The notes under the pieces were generated by a model that saw only the letters and a program-made list of their open reading frames with translations, did not search any database and was not told the DNA's origin. Positions 1 through 6,582 of a DNA stretch of 6,911 bases are shown here, one piece after another. A program made the position numbers and the translations under genes. This DNA comes from an uncultured Pseudomonadota bacterium (GTDB lineage: Bacteria > Pseudomonadota > Gammaproteobacteria > Burkholderiales > SG8-39). Position 1 is the first letter of the stretch, and every line of letters starts with the position of its first letter. The stretch is from assembly GCA_903864555.1 (NCBI GenBank), contig CAIPGJ010000528.1, positions 1 through 6,911 on the forward strand, in the 5' to 3' direction.

Positions 1-25
1 CCCCCTATGCCGATTGACAAGGGGG
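1..25. repeat. Inverted repeat at the window's left edge, possible end of an upstream gene's terminator
   Basis: CCCCCT at 1-6 is the reverse complement of AGGGGG at 20-25, giving a 6-bp GC-rich stem with a 13-nt loop. Only two T residues follow, so it is a poor intrinsic terminator by the usual rule of a stem plus a run of U. The left arm starts at base 1, so the structure may extend outside the window. It could be the end of an upstream transcription unit or chance. A TTGACA hexamer (14-19) sits in the loop, but no acceptable -10 lies 16-18 bp downstream. Confidence 0.3.
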
Positions 26-33
26 TTAACACC

Positions 34-48
34 CGCAGCACTGCTGCG
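34..48. repeat. Perfect GC-rich palindrome or hairpin upstream of glgA
   Basis: Bases 34-40 and 42-48 are perfect reverse complements around a single central C. As RNA this would fold into a 6-bp stem (34-39 with 43-48) and a 3-nt loop. The stem is followed by TCTTGCC, which has too few T residues for a convincing Rho-independent terminator. It could be a weak terminator for whatever lies upstream, or a symmetrical protein-binding site ahead of glgA. The symmetry is directly visible; the function is inferred. Confidence 0.35.
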
Positions 49-91
49 TCTTGCCCGCAATCCGGCCAGGCACGTCTGACCCTGGGCCAGC

Positions 92-120
92 TTGACACTG
101 CCGTGCATCCTGTCGACACT
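92..120 (+). promoter_or_regulatory. Candidate sigma-70 promoter for glgA
   Basis: A perfect TTGACA (-35) lies at 92-97. After a 17-bp spacer comes GACACT (115-120), which matches the TATAAT consensus at only three of six positions. Transcription from here would begin near 127 and give a leader of about 60 nt before the glgA start at 189. The 8-bp palindrome TGTCGACA (111-118) overlaps the -10 element and could be half of an operator, but it could also be chance. The weak -10 keeps confidence modest. Confidence 0.35.
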
Positions 121-188
121 TGTGCGCGGCTGCCAATGGCGGCCCAGACTCTCTCCCTGCAGACCAGAAGAACAATAAAGCGGATCCG

Positions 189-1649
189 ATGCGCATCCTG
201 TATGTCAGTACCGAGGTGTATCCGGCCCTCAAGACGGGCGGCCTGGCCGATGTGAATGCCGCCTTGCCCCGGGCGCTGATCGACGCTGGCGAGGACGTGC
301 GGCTGCTGTTGCCGGCTTTTCCCGCGATCATGGCTGCGGCCGAAGCCGAAGGGCTGGTCGAGGTGGCGCGCCTGCAGGCGCCACTGCCCCTGCCCGGCGC
401 CGGGACGGCGGTACGGCTGCTGCGTGGGTCTTTGTCCGGGGTCAGTGCCTATCTGATCGAGGCGGGCGGCTTGTATGCGCAGCCGGGCAATCCCTATGTC
501 GATAAGCAGGGCCACGACTGGCCGGACAACCATCTGCGCTTCGCCCTGCTGGCCTGGGTGGCCTCACGCTTTGCCGATGCCGGCATCGATGGCTGGTGCC
601 CCGACATAGTGCATGGACACGATTGGCATGCCGGTTTGGTGCCGGCTTATCTGGCTGCGCGTGGCGGGGAGCGCCCAGGCTGCGTGTTCACGGTGCACAA
701 CCTGGGCTATCAGGGGCAGTTCCCGGCGGAACGTTTCCAGGAACTCGGCTTGCCGGCGCATTTTTTCTCGCTGACCGGCCTGGAGTTCTACGGCAAGCTC
801 AATTTCATGAAATCCGGCCTGCACTATGCCGACCGTATCACCACCGTGAGCCCGACTTACGCGCGCGAAATCCAGACGCCGGAATTCGGTTTCGGCATGG
901 ACGGCCTGCTGCGCTCTCGTGCGGGTGTGCTGTCGGGCATCCTCAATGGTGTGGATTACGCGATCTGGCAGCCGACGACGGATGTGGCAATTCCCGCCCG
1001 CTACAGCGCCAGCGATCCGGCGGGCAAGGCTTTGTGCAAGGCCGGCCTGCGCGCCGAATTGGGGCTTGCTGCGCTGCCGGGGCCGCTTTTCTGCGTGGTC
1101 AGCCGCCTGAGTGAGCAAAAGGGTCTGGATCTGGTGCTGGAAGTGCTGCCGGAGTTGGTACGGGCCGGGGGGCAGCTTGCGCTGCTCGGGTCCGGCGACA
1201 GCGCCCTGGAATCCGGTTTCATGGCGGCCCAGGCGCGCTATCCGGGGGCAGTCAGCGTGCGTCTGGGTTATGACGAGGCGCTGGCCCACCGCCTGTTTGC
1301 CGGCAGCGATGTGACGCTGGTGCCTTCGCGGTTCGAGCCCTGCGGCCTGACCCAGATGTACGCCATGGCCTATGGCGCGCTGCCGCTGGTTCGCCATGTC
1401 GGCGGGCTGGCCGATACCGTCGTCGATGCCGATGCCGCCAGCCTGGGCGCCGGCACGGCCACCGGACTGGTGTTTGCCGGGGCGACGGCGCCTGCGTTGC
1501 GGGAGGCCCTCACCCGCGCCTTCGACCTGTGGCGGGACGCCGGCCGCTGGGCCCGGGTGCGTGACTGCGGCATGCGCCAGGACTTCGGCTGGCAGCCGGC
1601 AGCGGCCCGCTACCAGGCCCTCTATCGGGACCTTCGCCCGATGGCATGA
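189..1649 (+). CDS. glgA: Glycogen synthase, ADP-glucose dependent (GT5 family)
   Basis: GlgA transfers glucose from ADP-glucose to the non-reducing end of an alpha-1,4-glucan in the cytoplasm, building linear glycogen chains. The product is 486 aa, close to the usual bacterial length of about 480. The N-terminus has the GT5 motif KTGGLADV at residues 15-22, whose lysine is the conserved ADP-glucose-binding residue. HGHDWHAGL begins at residue 142, FTVHNLGYQGQFP at 167 and SRLSEQKGLDLV at 305. SRFEPCGLTQ contains Glu383, which aligns with the catalytic Glu377 of the E. coli enzyme. The two GT-B Rossmann domains are thus complete. I chose ATG 189 because the family motif then starts at the expected distance. 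An in-frame TTG at 120 would add 23 unrelated residues. The Shine-Dalgarno is weak (GGA at 182-184). By eye, A/T-ending codons are somewhat more common near its start than in glgP. It leads the cluster and is followed by glgP after 95 bp. Confidence 0.97.
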   Translation: MRILYVSTEVYPALKTGGLADVNAALPRALIDAGEDVRLLLPAFPAIMAAAEAEGLVEVARLQAPLPLPGAGTAVRLLRGSLSGVSAYLIEAGGLYAQPGNPYVDKQGHDWPDNHLRFALLAWVASRFADAGIDGWCPDIVHGHDWHAGLVPAYLAARGGERPGCVFTVHNLGYQGQFPAERFQELGLPAHFFSLTGLEFYGKLNFMKSGLHYADRITTVSPTYAREIQTPEFGFGMDGLLRSRAGVLSGILNGVDYAIWQPTTDVAIPARYSASDPAGKALCKAGLRAELGLAALPGPLFCVVSRLSEQKGLDLVLEVLPELVRAGGQLALLGSGDSALESGFMAAQARYPGAVSVRLGYDEALAHRLFAGSDVTLVPSRFEPCGLTQMYAMAYGALPLVRHVGGLADTVVDADAASLGAGTATGLVFAGATAPALREALTRAFDLWRDAGRWARVRDCGMRQDFGWQPAAARYQALYRDLRPMA

Positions 1650-1687
1650 TCATTGCGAATGGATGTCTGATCCCCGCCTGGTCGGTA

Positions 1688-1711
1688 CCCCGAGTTCCGG
1701 GAGGCCCGGGG
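1688..1711. repeat. GC-rich inverted repeat between glgA and glgP
   Basis: CCCCG at 1688-1692 can pair with CGGGG at 1707-1711 across a 14-nt loop. A shorter alternative pairs CCCG (1689-1692) with CGGG (1698-1701). No T run follows, so this is not a convincing intrinsic terminator. Readthrough from glgA into glgP is therefore plausible. It may be a chance result of local GC richness. Confidence 0.2.
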
Positions 1712-1712
1712 C

Positions 1713-1718
1713 TACAAT
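1713..1718 (+). promoter_or_regulatory. Possible -10 element of an internal promoter for glgP
   Basis: TACAAT differs from the sigma-70 -10 consensus TATAAT at one base and lies in otherwise GC-rich DNA. Transcription from it would start near 1725, leaving a short leader of about 20 nt before the glgP start. The region 15-19 bp upstream has no good -35 (the best candidates resemble ccgagt). This would need an activator or a relaxed -35. glgP may also be read through from glgA. Confidence 0.35.
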
Positions 1719-1734
1719 GCATCCTTGCCTGAGC

Positions 1735-1740
1735 AGGAAG
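1735..1740 (+). promoter_or_regulatory. Ribosome-binding site of glgP
   Basis: AGGAAG, with AGGA at 1735-1738 six bases before ATG 1745, is a good Shine-Dalgarno at normal spacing. It supports 1745 as the start of glgP and contrasts with glgB, which has no such site. Confidence 0.7.
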
Positions 1741-1744
1741 TTGA

Positions 1745-4210
1745 ATGGATTCAATCGTCAGTAAGAACAGTCTCCCGGCAGCCGACCCCGCCGGATCAGA
1801 AACCCGGTCGCTGCGCCAGGCTATCTCGAGGCATCTCATCTATACCGTGGGCAAGGACGCCTTTGCCGCCTCCAAGCGGGACTGGCTGCACGCCGTGTCC
1901 AACGCCGTGCGTGATCGCCTGATCGAGCGCTGGATGGATACCACGCGCCGGTCCTATCAGCAGGATGCCAAGCGTATCTATTACCTGTCGATGGAATTCC
2001 TGCCCGGCCGCGCGCTGTCCAATGCCCTCATCGCCCTGGGCATCCACGAGGAGTGTGCCGATGCCCTGCGCGAACTGGGGCTGGACCTCGATGAGCTGGA
2101 TGCGCTGGAGCCGGACCCGGCCCTGGGCAATGGCGGACTGGGCCGTCTGGCTGCCTGCTTCCTCGATTCCATGGCCACCGTGGGCCTGCCCGGCTTCGGC
2201 TACGGCATCCGCTACGAATACGGCATGTTCGCCCAGCGCATCGTCGACGGGCGCCAGGTGGAATACCCCGACCACTGGCTGGTGGCAGGCAACCCCTGGG
2301 AGTTTCCGCGTCCCGAGGTGAAGTACGCCATCCAGTTCGGCGGGCATGTGGAGTACCGCGACCGGGTGGCCCACTGGGTGGACACCGACGATGTGCTCGC
2401 CATGGCCTACGACACCATCGTTCCCGGCTGCGGCAACCGCGTGGTCAACACCTTGCGGCTGTGGTCGGCCACCGCCACCGAAGAGATCGATCTCACCTAC
2501 TTCAACCAGGGCAACTACACCGCCGCGATCGAGCGCAAGAACCACTCGGAGAACGTGTCGCGCGTGCTCTACCCGGACGACAGCACCGAGCGCGGCCGCG
2601 AACTGCGTCTGCGCCAGGAGTACTTCTTCGTCAGCGCCTCGCTGCAGGACCTGCTGCGGCGCTACTTCGAAGCCCACAAGGGTGTCGAGCAACTGGCCGA
2701 CAAGGTCGCCATCCACCTCAATGACACGCACCCGGCCATCGCCGTGCCGGAGATGATGCGCCTGCTCATCGATGTCCACCGTATTCCGTGGACCCTGGCC
2801 TGGCGCCTGTGCACGCGCATCTTCTCCTACACCAACCACACGCTCATGCCCGAGGCGCTGGAGACATGGCCGGTGCACATGCTCGAGCGCGTGCTGCCGC
2901 GTCACATGAAGATCATCTACGACATCAACGAGATGTTCCTCGACCACGTGCGCCAGGAGCATCCCGACGACCAAGACCTGCTGCGGCGCATTTCCCTGAT
3001 CGACGAGGAGCACGGCCGGCGGGTGCGCATGGCCCACCTGTCGGTGGTGGCCAGCCACAAGGTGAACGGCGTCTCCAAGCTGCATTCGCAGCTGCTCAAG
3101 GACACGGTGTTCGCCGACTTCCACAAGTTGATGCCGGGGCGTTTCACCAACTGCACCAATGGCATCACGCCGCGGCGCTGGCTGGCGCTGGTCAATCCGG
3201 GCCTCGCAGGGCTCATCGACAGGCACATCGGCGGGCGCTGGCGCACCGACCTCGACGAGCTGGAAAAGCTGCATGGCCTGGCCGGCGACCACAGCTTCCT
3301 GGCGGCCTTCCAGGCGGTGAAGATCGCCAACAAGAACCGCCTGGCCGAGTACGTGAAGCGCGTCACCGGCATTGCCATCAGTGCGGATTCGCTGTTCGAT
3401 GTGCAGATCAAGCGCATCCATGAGTACAAGCGCCAGCTGCTCAACGTGCTGCACGTCATCGCCCGCTATCAGGCCATCCTGGCCGAACCCGGGCGTGACT
3501 GGATCCCGCGCACCGTGATCTTCAGCGGCAAGTCGGCTTCGGCCTATTTCATGGCCAAGCTCATCATCAAGCTCATCAATGATGTGGCGGCCGTCATCAA
3601 TGCCGATTCGCGCGTGGCCGGACGCCTGAAGGTGGTGTTCGTGCCCAACTACGGGGTGTCGGTGGCCGGGCTCATCATTCCCGCGGCCGACCTCTCCGAG
3701 CAGATCTCCACCGCCGGCACCGAGGCCTCCGGCACGGGCAACATGAAGCTGGCCCTCAACGGCGCGCTCACCATCGGCACCGATGACGGTGCCAACATCG
3801 AGATCCGCGAGGCGGTGGGCGACGAGAACATCTTCATGTTCGGCCTGCGCACCCCGGAGGTCGGGGAGCTGCGCGCCTCGGGCTACCGGCCGCGCGAGCT
3901 CTACGAGGCCGACCCGGCGCTGAAGAAGGTCATCGACAGCATCGCCTCAGGGACCTTTTCGCCCGGACAGCCGGAACGCTTCCTGCCGATCGTGCATTCG
4001 CTGCTGGACCACGGCGACCATTACATGCTGCTGGCCGATTTCGCGCATTACCTCGATACCCAGAAGCGCGTCGATGCCCTGTACGCCGACAGCGATGCCT
4101 GGACGGCCATGGCCATTCGCAACGTCGCGTCCATGGGCCGCTTCTCCAGCGACCGCACCATACTGGAATACGCCAACGACATCTGGGGTGTGCACTCGCT
4201 CAACGCCTGA
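1745..4210 (+). CDS. glgP: Glycogen (alpha-glucan) phosphorylase, GT35 family
   Basis: GlgP uses inorganic phosphate and pyridoxal phosphate to release glucose-1-phosphate from the non-reducing ends of glycogen, stopping a few residues short of each branch point. The 821-aa product is close to E. coli GlgP (about 815 aa) and appears complete. Family blocks occur in order: YYLSMEFLPGRAL from residue 79, then DPALGNGGLGRLAACFLDS, GYGIRYEYGMF, and HLNDTHPAIAVPE from 324. These are followed by YTNHTLMPEALETWP, RFTNCTNGITPRRW, and FDVQIKRIHEYKRQ from 551. The PLP signature EASGTGNMKLALN contains Lys668, expected to form the Schiff base with the cofactor. The start is fixed by a good Shine-Dalgarno (1735-1740). 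Sitting between the synthase and the branching enzyme, it links breakdown to synthesis in one cluster. It could act on other maltodextrins as MalP does, but its neighbours favour glycogen. No disrupted motif was seen. Confidence 0.97.
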   Translation: MDSIVSKNSLPAADPAGSETRSLRQAISRHLIYTVGKDAFAASKRDWLHAVSNAVRDRLIERWMDTTRRSYQQDAKRIYYLSMEFLPGRALSNALIALGIHEECADALRELGLDLDELDALEPDPALGNGGLGRLAACFLDSMATVGLPGFGYGIRYEYGMFAQRIVDGRQVEYPDHWLVAGNPWEFPRPEVKYAIQFGGHVEYRDRVAHWVDTDDVLAMAYDTIVPGCGNRVVNTLRLWSATATEEIDLTYFNQGNYTAAIERKNHSENVSRVLYPDDSTERGRELRLRQEYFFVSASLQDLLRRYFEAHKGVEQLADKVAIHLNDTHPAIAVPEMMRLLIDVHRIPWTLAWRLCTRIFSYTNHTLMPEALETWPVHMLERVLPRHMKIIYDINEMFLDHVRQEHPDDQDLLRRISLIDEEHGRRVRMAHLSVVASHKVNGVSKLHSQLLKDTVFADFHKLMPGRFTNCTNGITPRRWLALVNPGLAGLIDRHIGGRWRTDLDELEKLHGLAGDHSFLAAFQAVKIANKNRLAEYVKRVTGIAISADSLFDVQIKRIHEYKRQLLNVLHVIARYQAILAEPGRDWIPRTVIFSGKSASAYFMAKLIIKLINDVAAVINADSRVAGRLKVVFVPNYGVSVAGLIIPAADLSEQISTAGTEASGTGNMKLALNGALTIGTDDGANIEIREAVGDENIFMFGLRTPEVGELRASGYRPRELYEADPALKKVIDSIASGTFSPGQPERFLPIVHSLLDHGDHYMLLADFAHYLDTQKRVDALYADSDAWTAMAIRNVASMGRFSSDRTILEYANDIWGVHSLNA

Positions 4211-4236
4211 TGCCGCAGGAGTATCCAGGCGTAAGC

Positions 4237-4255
4237 TTGACAGGCGGTTGATAAT
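4237..4255 (+). promoter_or_regulatory. Promoter-like hexamers in the glgP-glgB gap (spacing wrong for one promoter)
   Basis: A perfect TTGACA lies at 4237-4242 and GATAAT, one mismatch from the -10 consensus, at 4250-4255. They are only 7 bp apart, too close to form a single sigma-70 promoter, which needs about 17 bp. GATAAT lacks a good -35 and TTGACA lacks a good -10. The local base composition is AT-richer than the coding DNA. A promoter for glgB-glgX in this gap is plausible, but the exact elements are not settled. Confidence 0.25.
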
Positions 4256-4329
4256 CGATTTCTGGACGGTCCTTGTTCAAATCATGCACACAGGTTTCAT
4301 GGGGATGCGATTTTCAATAGCCCCGATTC

Positions 4330-4336
4330 AAGGAGG
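4330..4336 (+). promoter_or_regulatory. Consensus Shine-Dalgarno without an assigned gene
   Basis: AAGGAGG is a perfect anti-Shine-Dalgarno complement and the strongest such site I found in the window. It lies more than 70 nt before the glgB start, too far to serve it directly. The only start codon at a tolerable distance is GTG 4348, 11 nt downstream, which opens the mini-ORF at 4348-4389. Confidence 0.5.
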
Positions 4337-4339
4337 CAC

Positions 4340-4361
4340 GGGGGATCGTGTCCCCCTTATT
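4340..4361 (+). terminator. G5A/TC5 hairpin downstream of glgP, weak terminator or leader stem-loop
   Basis: GGGGGA (4340-4345) pairs perfectly with TCCCCC (4351-4356) around the 5-nt loop TCGTG, and TTATT follows. This resembles a short intrinsic terminator for glgP, though the stem is only 6 bp and the T run is interrupted. It may instead be a stem-loop in the leader of glgB. It lies directly after the AAGGAGG site and its loop holds the mini-ORF's GTG start. Terminator and leader control by attenuation are both possible. Confidence 0.35.
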
Positions 4362-4389
4362 CAACACCCTGCTAACCGGCGTCACATAG
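4348..4389 (+). CDS. Possible 13-codon leader peptide upstream of glgB
   Basis: GTG 4348 opens a frame of 13 codons reading MSPLFNTLLTGVT and closing with TAG at 4387-4389. The AAGGAGG site (4330-4336) is 11 nt upstream, a rather long but usable spacing. The frame is the same as glgB, and its stop lies 12 nt before GTG 4402 and 18 nt before ATG 4408. Ribosomes finishing here could reinitiate on glgB, which has no Shine-Dalgarno of its own. The peptide has no run of codons for a single amino acid that would suggest classical amino-acid attenuation. It may equally be a chance frame, since 13 codons is too short to show coding bias. Confidence 0.25.
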   Translation: MSPLFNTLLTGVT

Positions 4390-4392
4390 CGC

Positions 4393-4401
4393 TGTTACCC
4401 T
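4393..4401 (+). promoter_or_regulatory. Possible extended -10 placing the transcript start at the glgB start codon
   Basis: TG at 4393-4394, one spacer base, then TACCCT at 4396-4401 forms an extended -10 pattern (TGnTAnnnT), with the hexamer matching TATAAT at three positions. Transcription about 7 bp downstream would start near 4408, the ATG of glgB, giving a leaderless message. The upstream -35 position (around 4372-4378) is poor. This is speculative and recorded because glgB lacks a Shine-Dalgarno. Confidence 0.15.
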
Positions 4402-4407
4402 GTGCCC

Positions 4408-6582
4408 ATGCTCAGTCCTGAAGTCATTGTGGTCCTGGCGGCCGCCCGTCACGCCGACCCCTTTGCCGTGCTGGGCCTGCACGAAATCGAAGGTGCCCTG
4501 TGGGTGCGCTCGGTGCAGCCCGATGCCACGGCCGTGGCCGTGATCGATGCGACCAGCGGCCGTTTAGTCGCCCCCTTGCAGCGCGTGCATGCCGATGGCG
4601 TGTTCGAGGGCCGCATCCCGCGCCGGCGCAAACGCTTCCACTATCGCCTGCGCGTGAGCTGGGGCGACGCGGTGCTGGACATCGAAGACCCTTATCGTTT
4701 CGGCCAGGTGCTGGGCGAAACCGATGTCTGGTTGCTGGCCGAGGGCCGCCACCAGCGCCTGTACGAAAAGCTGGGCGCGCACCCGGCCATGATGGAGGGC
4801 GTGCCTGGATTCTCCTTTGCGGTATGGGCGCCGGGTGCGCAGCGCGTGGCCCTGGTGGGCGACTTCAACCACTGGGATGGGCGGCGCCATCCGATGCGCC
4901 TGCGCCGTGAATGCGGTGTGTGGGAGTTGTTCCTGCCCGGCATCGAGACGGGCGCCTGCTACAAGTTCGAGATCCGCGATGCCGCCGGCCAGTTGCTGCC
5001 CCTGAAGGCCGACCCCTTTGCCTTTGCCGCCGAGCTGCGCCCGGCCACGGCATCGGTGCTGTGCACCGAGCCCGATAGCAGTGCGCGGGCCACCGCTGCC
5101 CTGCCCTCGGCGGCGCGCAACCGCCCGGTGTCCATCTATGAAGTGCATGCCGGTTCTTGGCGCCGCGGTGCCGATGGCCGCCTGCTGGACTGGTCGGAAA
5201 TGGCGGGTCAGCTGCTGCCCTATGTGCAGCAGACCGGATTCACGCACGTGGAATTCATGCCGGTGATGGAGCATCCCTTCGACGGCTCCTGGGGCTATCA
5301 GACCACCGGCCTGTATGCCCCCACCGCGCGCCATGGGTCGCCGGCGCAGTTTGCAGCGCTGGTGCAACGGTTCCATGAGGCGGGTATCGGTGTGCTGCTG
5401 GACTGGGTGCCGGGGCATTTCCCGGCCGATGCGCATGCGCTGGCACGCTTCGATGGCACCTGCCTGTACGAGCATGCCGATCCGCGCCAGGGCTGGCACC
5501 CGGACTGGGACACCCTCATCTACAACTATGGCCGGCACGAGGTGTGCAACTTCCTGACCGCCAATGCCCTGTTCTGGCTGGAGCGTTACGGCGTGGCAGG
5601 GCTGCGCGTGGATGCCGTGGCTTCCATGCTGTATTTGGACTACAGCCGTCGCGAGGGTGAGTGGGTGCCCAATGCCCACGGCGGACGGGAGAACCTGGAA
5701 GCCGTCGCCTTCATCCGTGAAACCAACACCCGGGTGGGCGCCGCCTTTCCCGAGGCCGCCATGGTGGCGGAGGAATCCACTGCCTGGCCGGCGGTGTCGC
5801 GGCCGGTGCACGACGGCGGGCTGGGCTTTCACTACAAGTGGAACATGGGCTGGATGCACGACACGCTGGAGTACATGCAGCACGACCCGGTGCATCGCCG
5901 CCATCACCACGACCAGCTCACTTTCGGTCTCATCTACGCCTTCAACGAGAACTTCGTGCTGCCGCTGTCGCATGACGAAGTGGTCCATGGCAAGGGCTCG
6001 CTGCTCTCGCGCATGCCCGGTGACCGCTGGCAGCAGTTCGCCAATCTGCGCCTGTACTTCGGCTTCATGTGGGCGCATCCGGGCAAGAAGCTGCTGTTCA
6101 TGGGCTGCGAATTCGGCCAGCGTGACGAGTGGAACCACGACGCCCAGCTCGACTGGGGCGCGCTCGCCGACGGCCAGCACCTGGGCGTGCAGCGCCTGGT
6201 GGGCGACCTCAACCGTGCCTATCGCGGGCAGCCCGCCCTGCATGAGCTCGACTGTGAGCCGGGCGGTTTCGAGTGGATCGACTTCTCCGACCGGGAACAG
6301 AGCGTGCTGGCCTTCCTGCGTCGCGGCATGGGCGAGGATGCGCTGGTGGTCACCGTGTGCAACTTCACGCCGGTGCCGCGCAGCGGCTATCGCATCGGCG
6401 TGCCCCGCCTGGGCCGCTACGAGGAAATCATCAACACCGATGCCGCCTGCTATGGCGGCTCCAACATGGGCAATGGCGGCGGCGTGGATGCCGTCGCGGC
6501 ACCCTGCCACGGTCGCGCCCAGTCGATTGCCGTGACACTGCCGCCGCTGGCCTGCGTGATGTTTGCGTGGAAGCCTGCATGA
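4408..6582 (+). CDS. glgB: 1,4-alpha-glucan branching enzyme (GH13 family)
   Basis: GlgB cuts alpha-1,4-linked chains and transfers the piece to a C6 hydroxyl, making the alpha-1,6 branches of glycogen. From ATG 4408 the product is 724 aa, against 728 in E. coli. An N-terminal module holds [16 protein letters not shown]48 module at about residues 112-215 has [27 protein letters not shown]. The GH13 barrel holds the three catalytic residues, counted from ATG 4408: Asp402 in [10 protein letters not shown] (nucleophile), Glu455 in MVAEEST (acid/base) and Asp523 in [12 protein letters not shown] (transition-state stabiliser). A beta-sandwich C-terminal domain follows, with [13 protein letters not shown]. 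The start is uncertain: GTG 4402 is in frame and would add two residues, and an in-frame TAG at 4387 bars anything further upstream. Neither start has a Shine-Dalgarno, so expression may rely on the leader at 4330-4389 or on a leaderless transcript. The stop overlaps the start of glgX by 4 bp, so the two are probably translationally coupled. Confidence 0.96.
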   Translation: MLSPEVIVVLAAARHADPFAVLGLHEIEGALWVRSVQPDATAVAVIDATSGRLVAPLQRVHADGVFEGRIPRRRKRFHYRLRVSWGDAVLDIEDPYRFGQVLGETDVWLLAEGRHQRLYEKLGAHPAMMEGVPGFSFAVWAPGAQRVALVGDFNHWDGRRHPMRLRRECGVWELFLPGIETGACYKFEIRDAAGQLLPLKADPFAFAAELRPATASVLCTEPDSSARATAALPSAARNRPVSIYEVHAGSWRRGADGRLLDWSEMAGQLLPYVQQTGFTHVEFMPVMEHPFDGSWGYQTTGLYAPTARHGSPAQFAALVQRFHEAGIGVLLDWVPGHFPADAHALARFDGTCLYEHADPRQGWHPDWDTLIYNYGRHEVCNFLTANALFWLERYGVAGLRVDAVASMLYLDYSRREGEWVPNAHGGRENLEAVAFIRETNTRVGAAFPEAAMVAEESTAWPAVSRPVHDGGLGFHYKWNMGWMHDTLEYMQHDPVHRRHHHDQLTFGLIYAFNENFVLPLSHDEVVHGKGSLLSRMPGDRWQQFANLRLYFGFMWAHPGKKLLFMGCEFGQRDEWNHDAQLDWGALADGQHLGVQRLVGDLNRAYRGQPALHELDCEPGGFEWIDFSDREQSVLAFLRRGMGEDALVVTVCNFTPVPRSGYRIGVPRLGRYEEIINTDAACYGGSNMGNGGGVDAVAAPCHGRAQSIAVTLPPLACVMFAWKPA
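6568..6573 (+). promoter_or_regulatory. Ribosome-binding site of glgX inside the glgB 3' end
   Basis: TGGAAG, with GGAAG at 6569-6573, lies 5 nt before ATG 6579 within the last codons of glgB. It supports 6579 as the glgX start over codons further in. Confidence 0.5.

Noticed and set aside
14..19. TTGACA as a promoter -35 at the left edge
   Set aside because: Positions 36-43, where a -10 should be, contain agcactg-type sequence with no useful match.
120..188. Longer glgA start at TTG 120
   Set aside because: It would add 23 residues before the conserved N-terminal MRILYVSTEVYP strand. GlgA proteins normally begin at that strand, with the KTGGLADV lysine at residue 15.
564..1397. 277-codon minus-strand frame inside glgA
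   Set aside because: It is fully contained in glgA, whose GT5 motifs are intact. It has no family resemblance of its own.
1796..3454. 552-codon open frame on the minus strand, antisense to glgP
   Set aside because: Same reason: it is a shadow of the high-GC glgP codon pattern. Its composition, rich in His, Val, Gln and Gly without a motif, looks like reverse-complement translation.
4263..4276. Possible sigma-54 promoter (TGGACGG then TTGT)
   Set aside because: The GG-to-G distance is one base short of the required spacing, and the -12 GC is replaced by GT.
4284..4421. 45-codon + strand frame (starting MHTGFMGMRF) in the glgP-glgB gap
   Set aside because: There is no Shine-Dalgarno before ATG 4284 or the in-frame ATGs at 4299 and 4305. 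It runs into the glgB start in another frame and has no recognisable motif.
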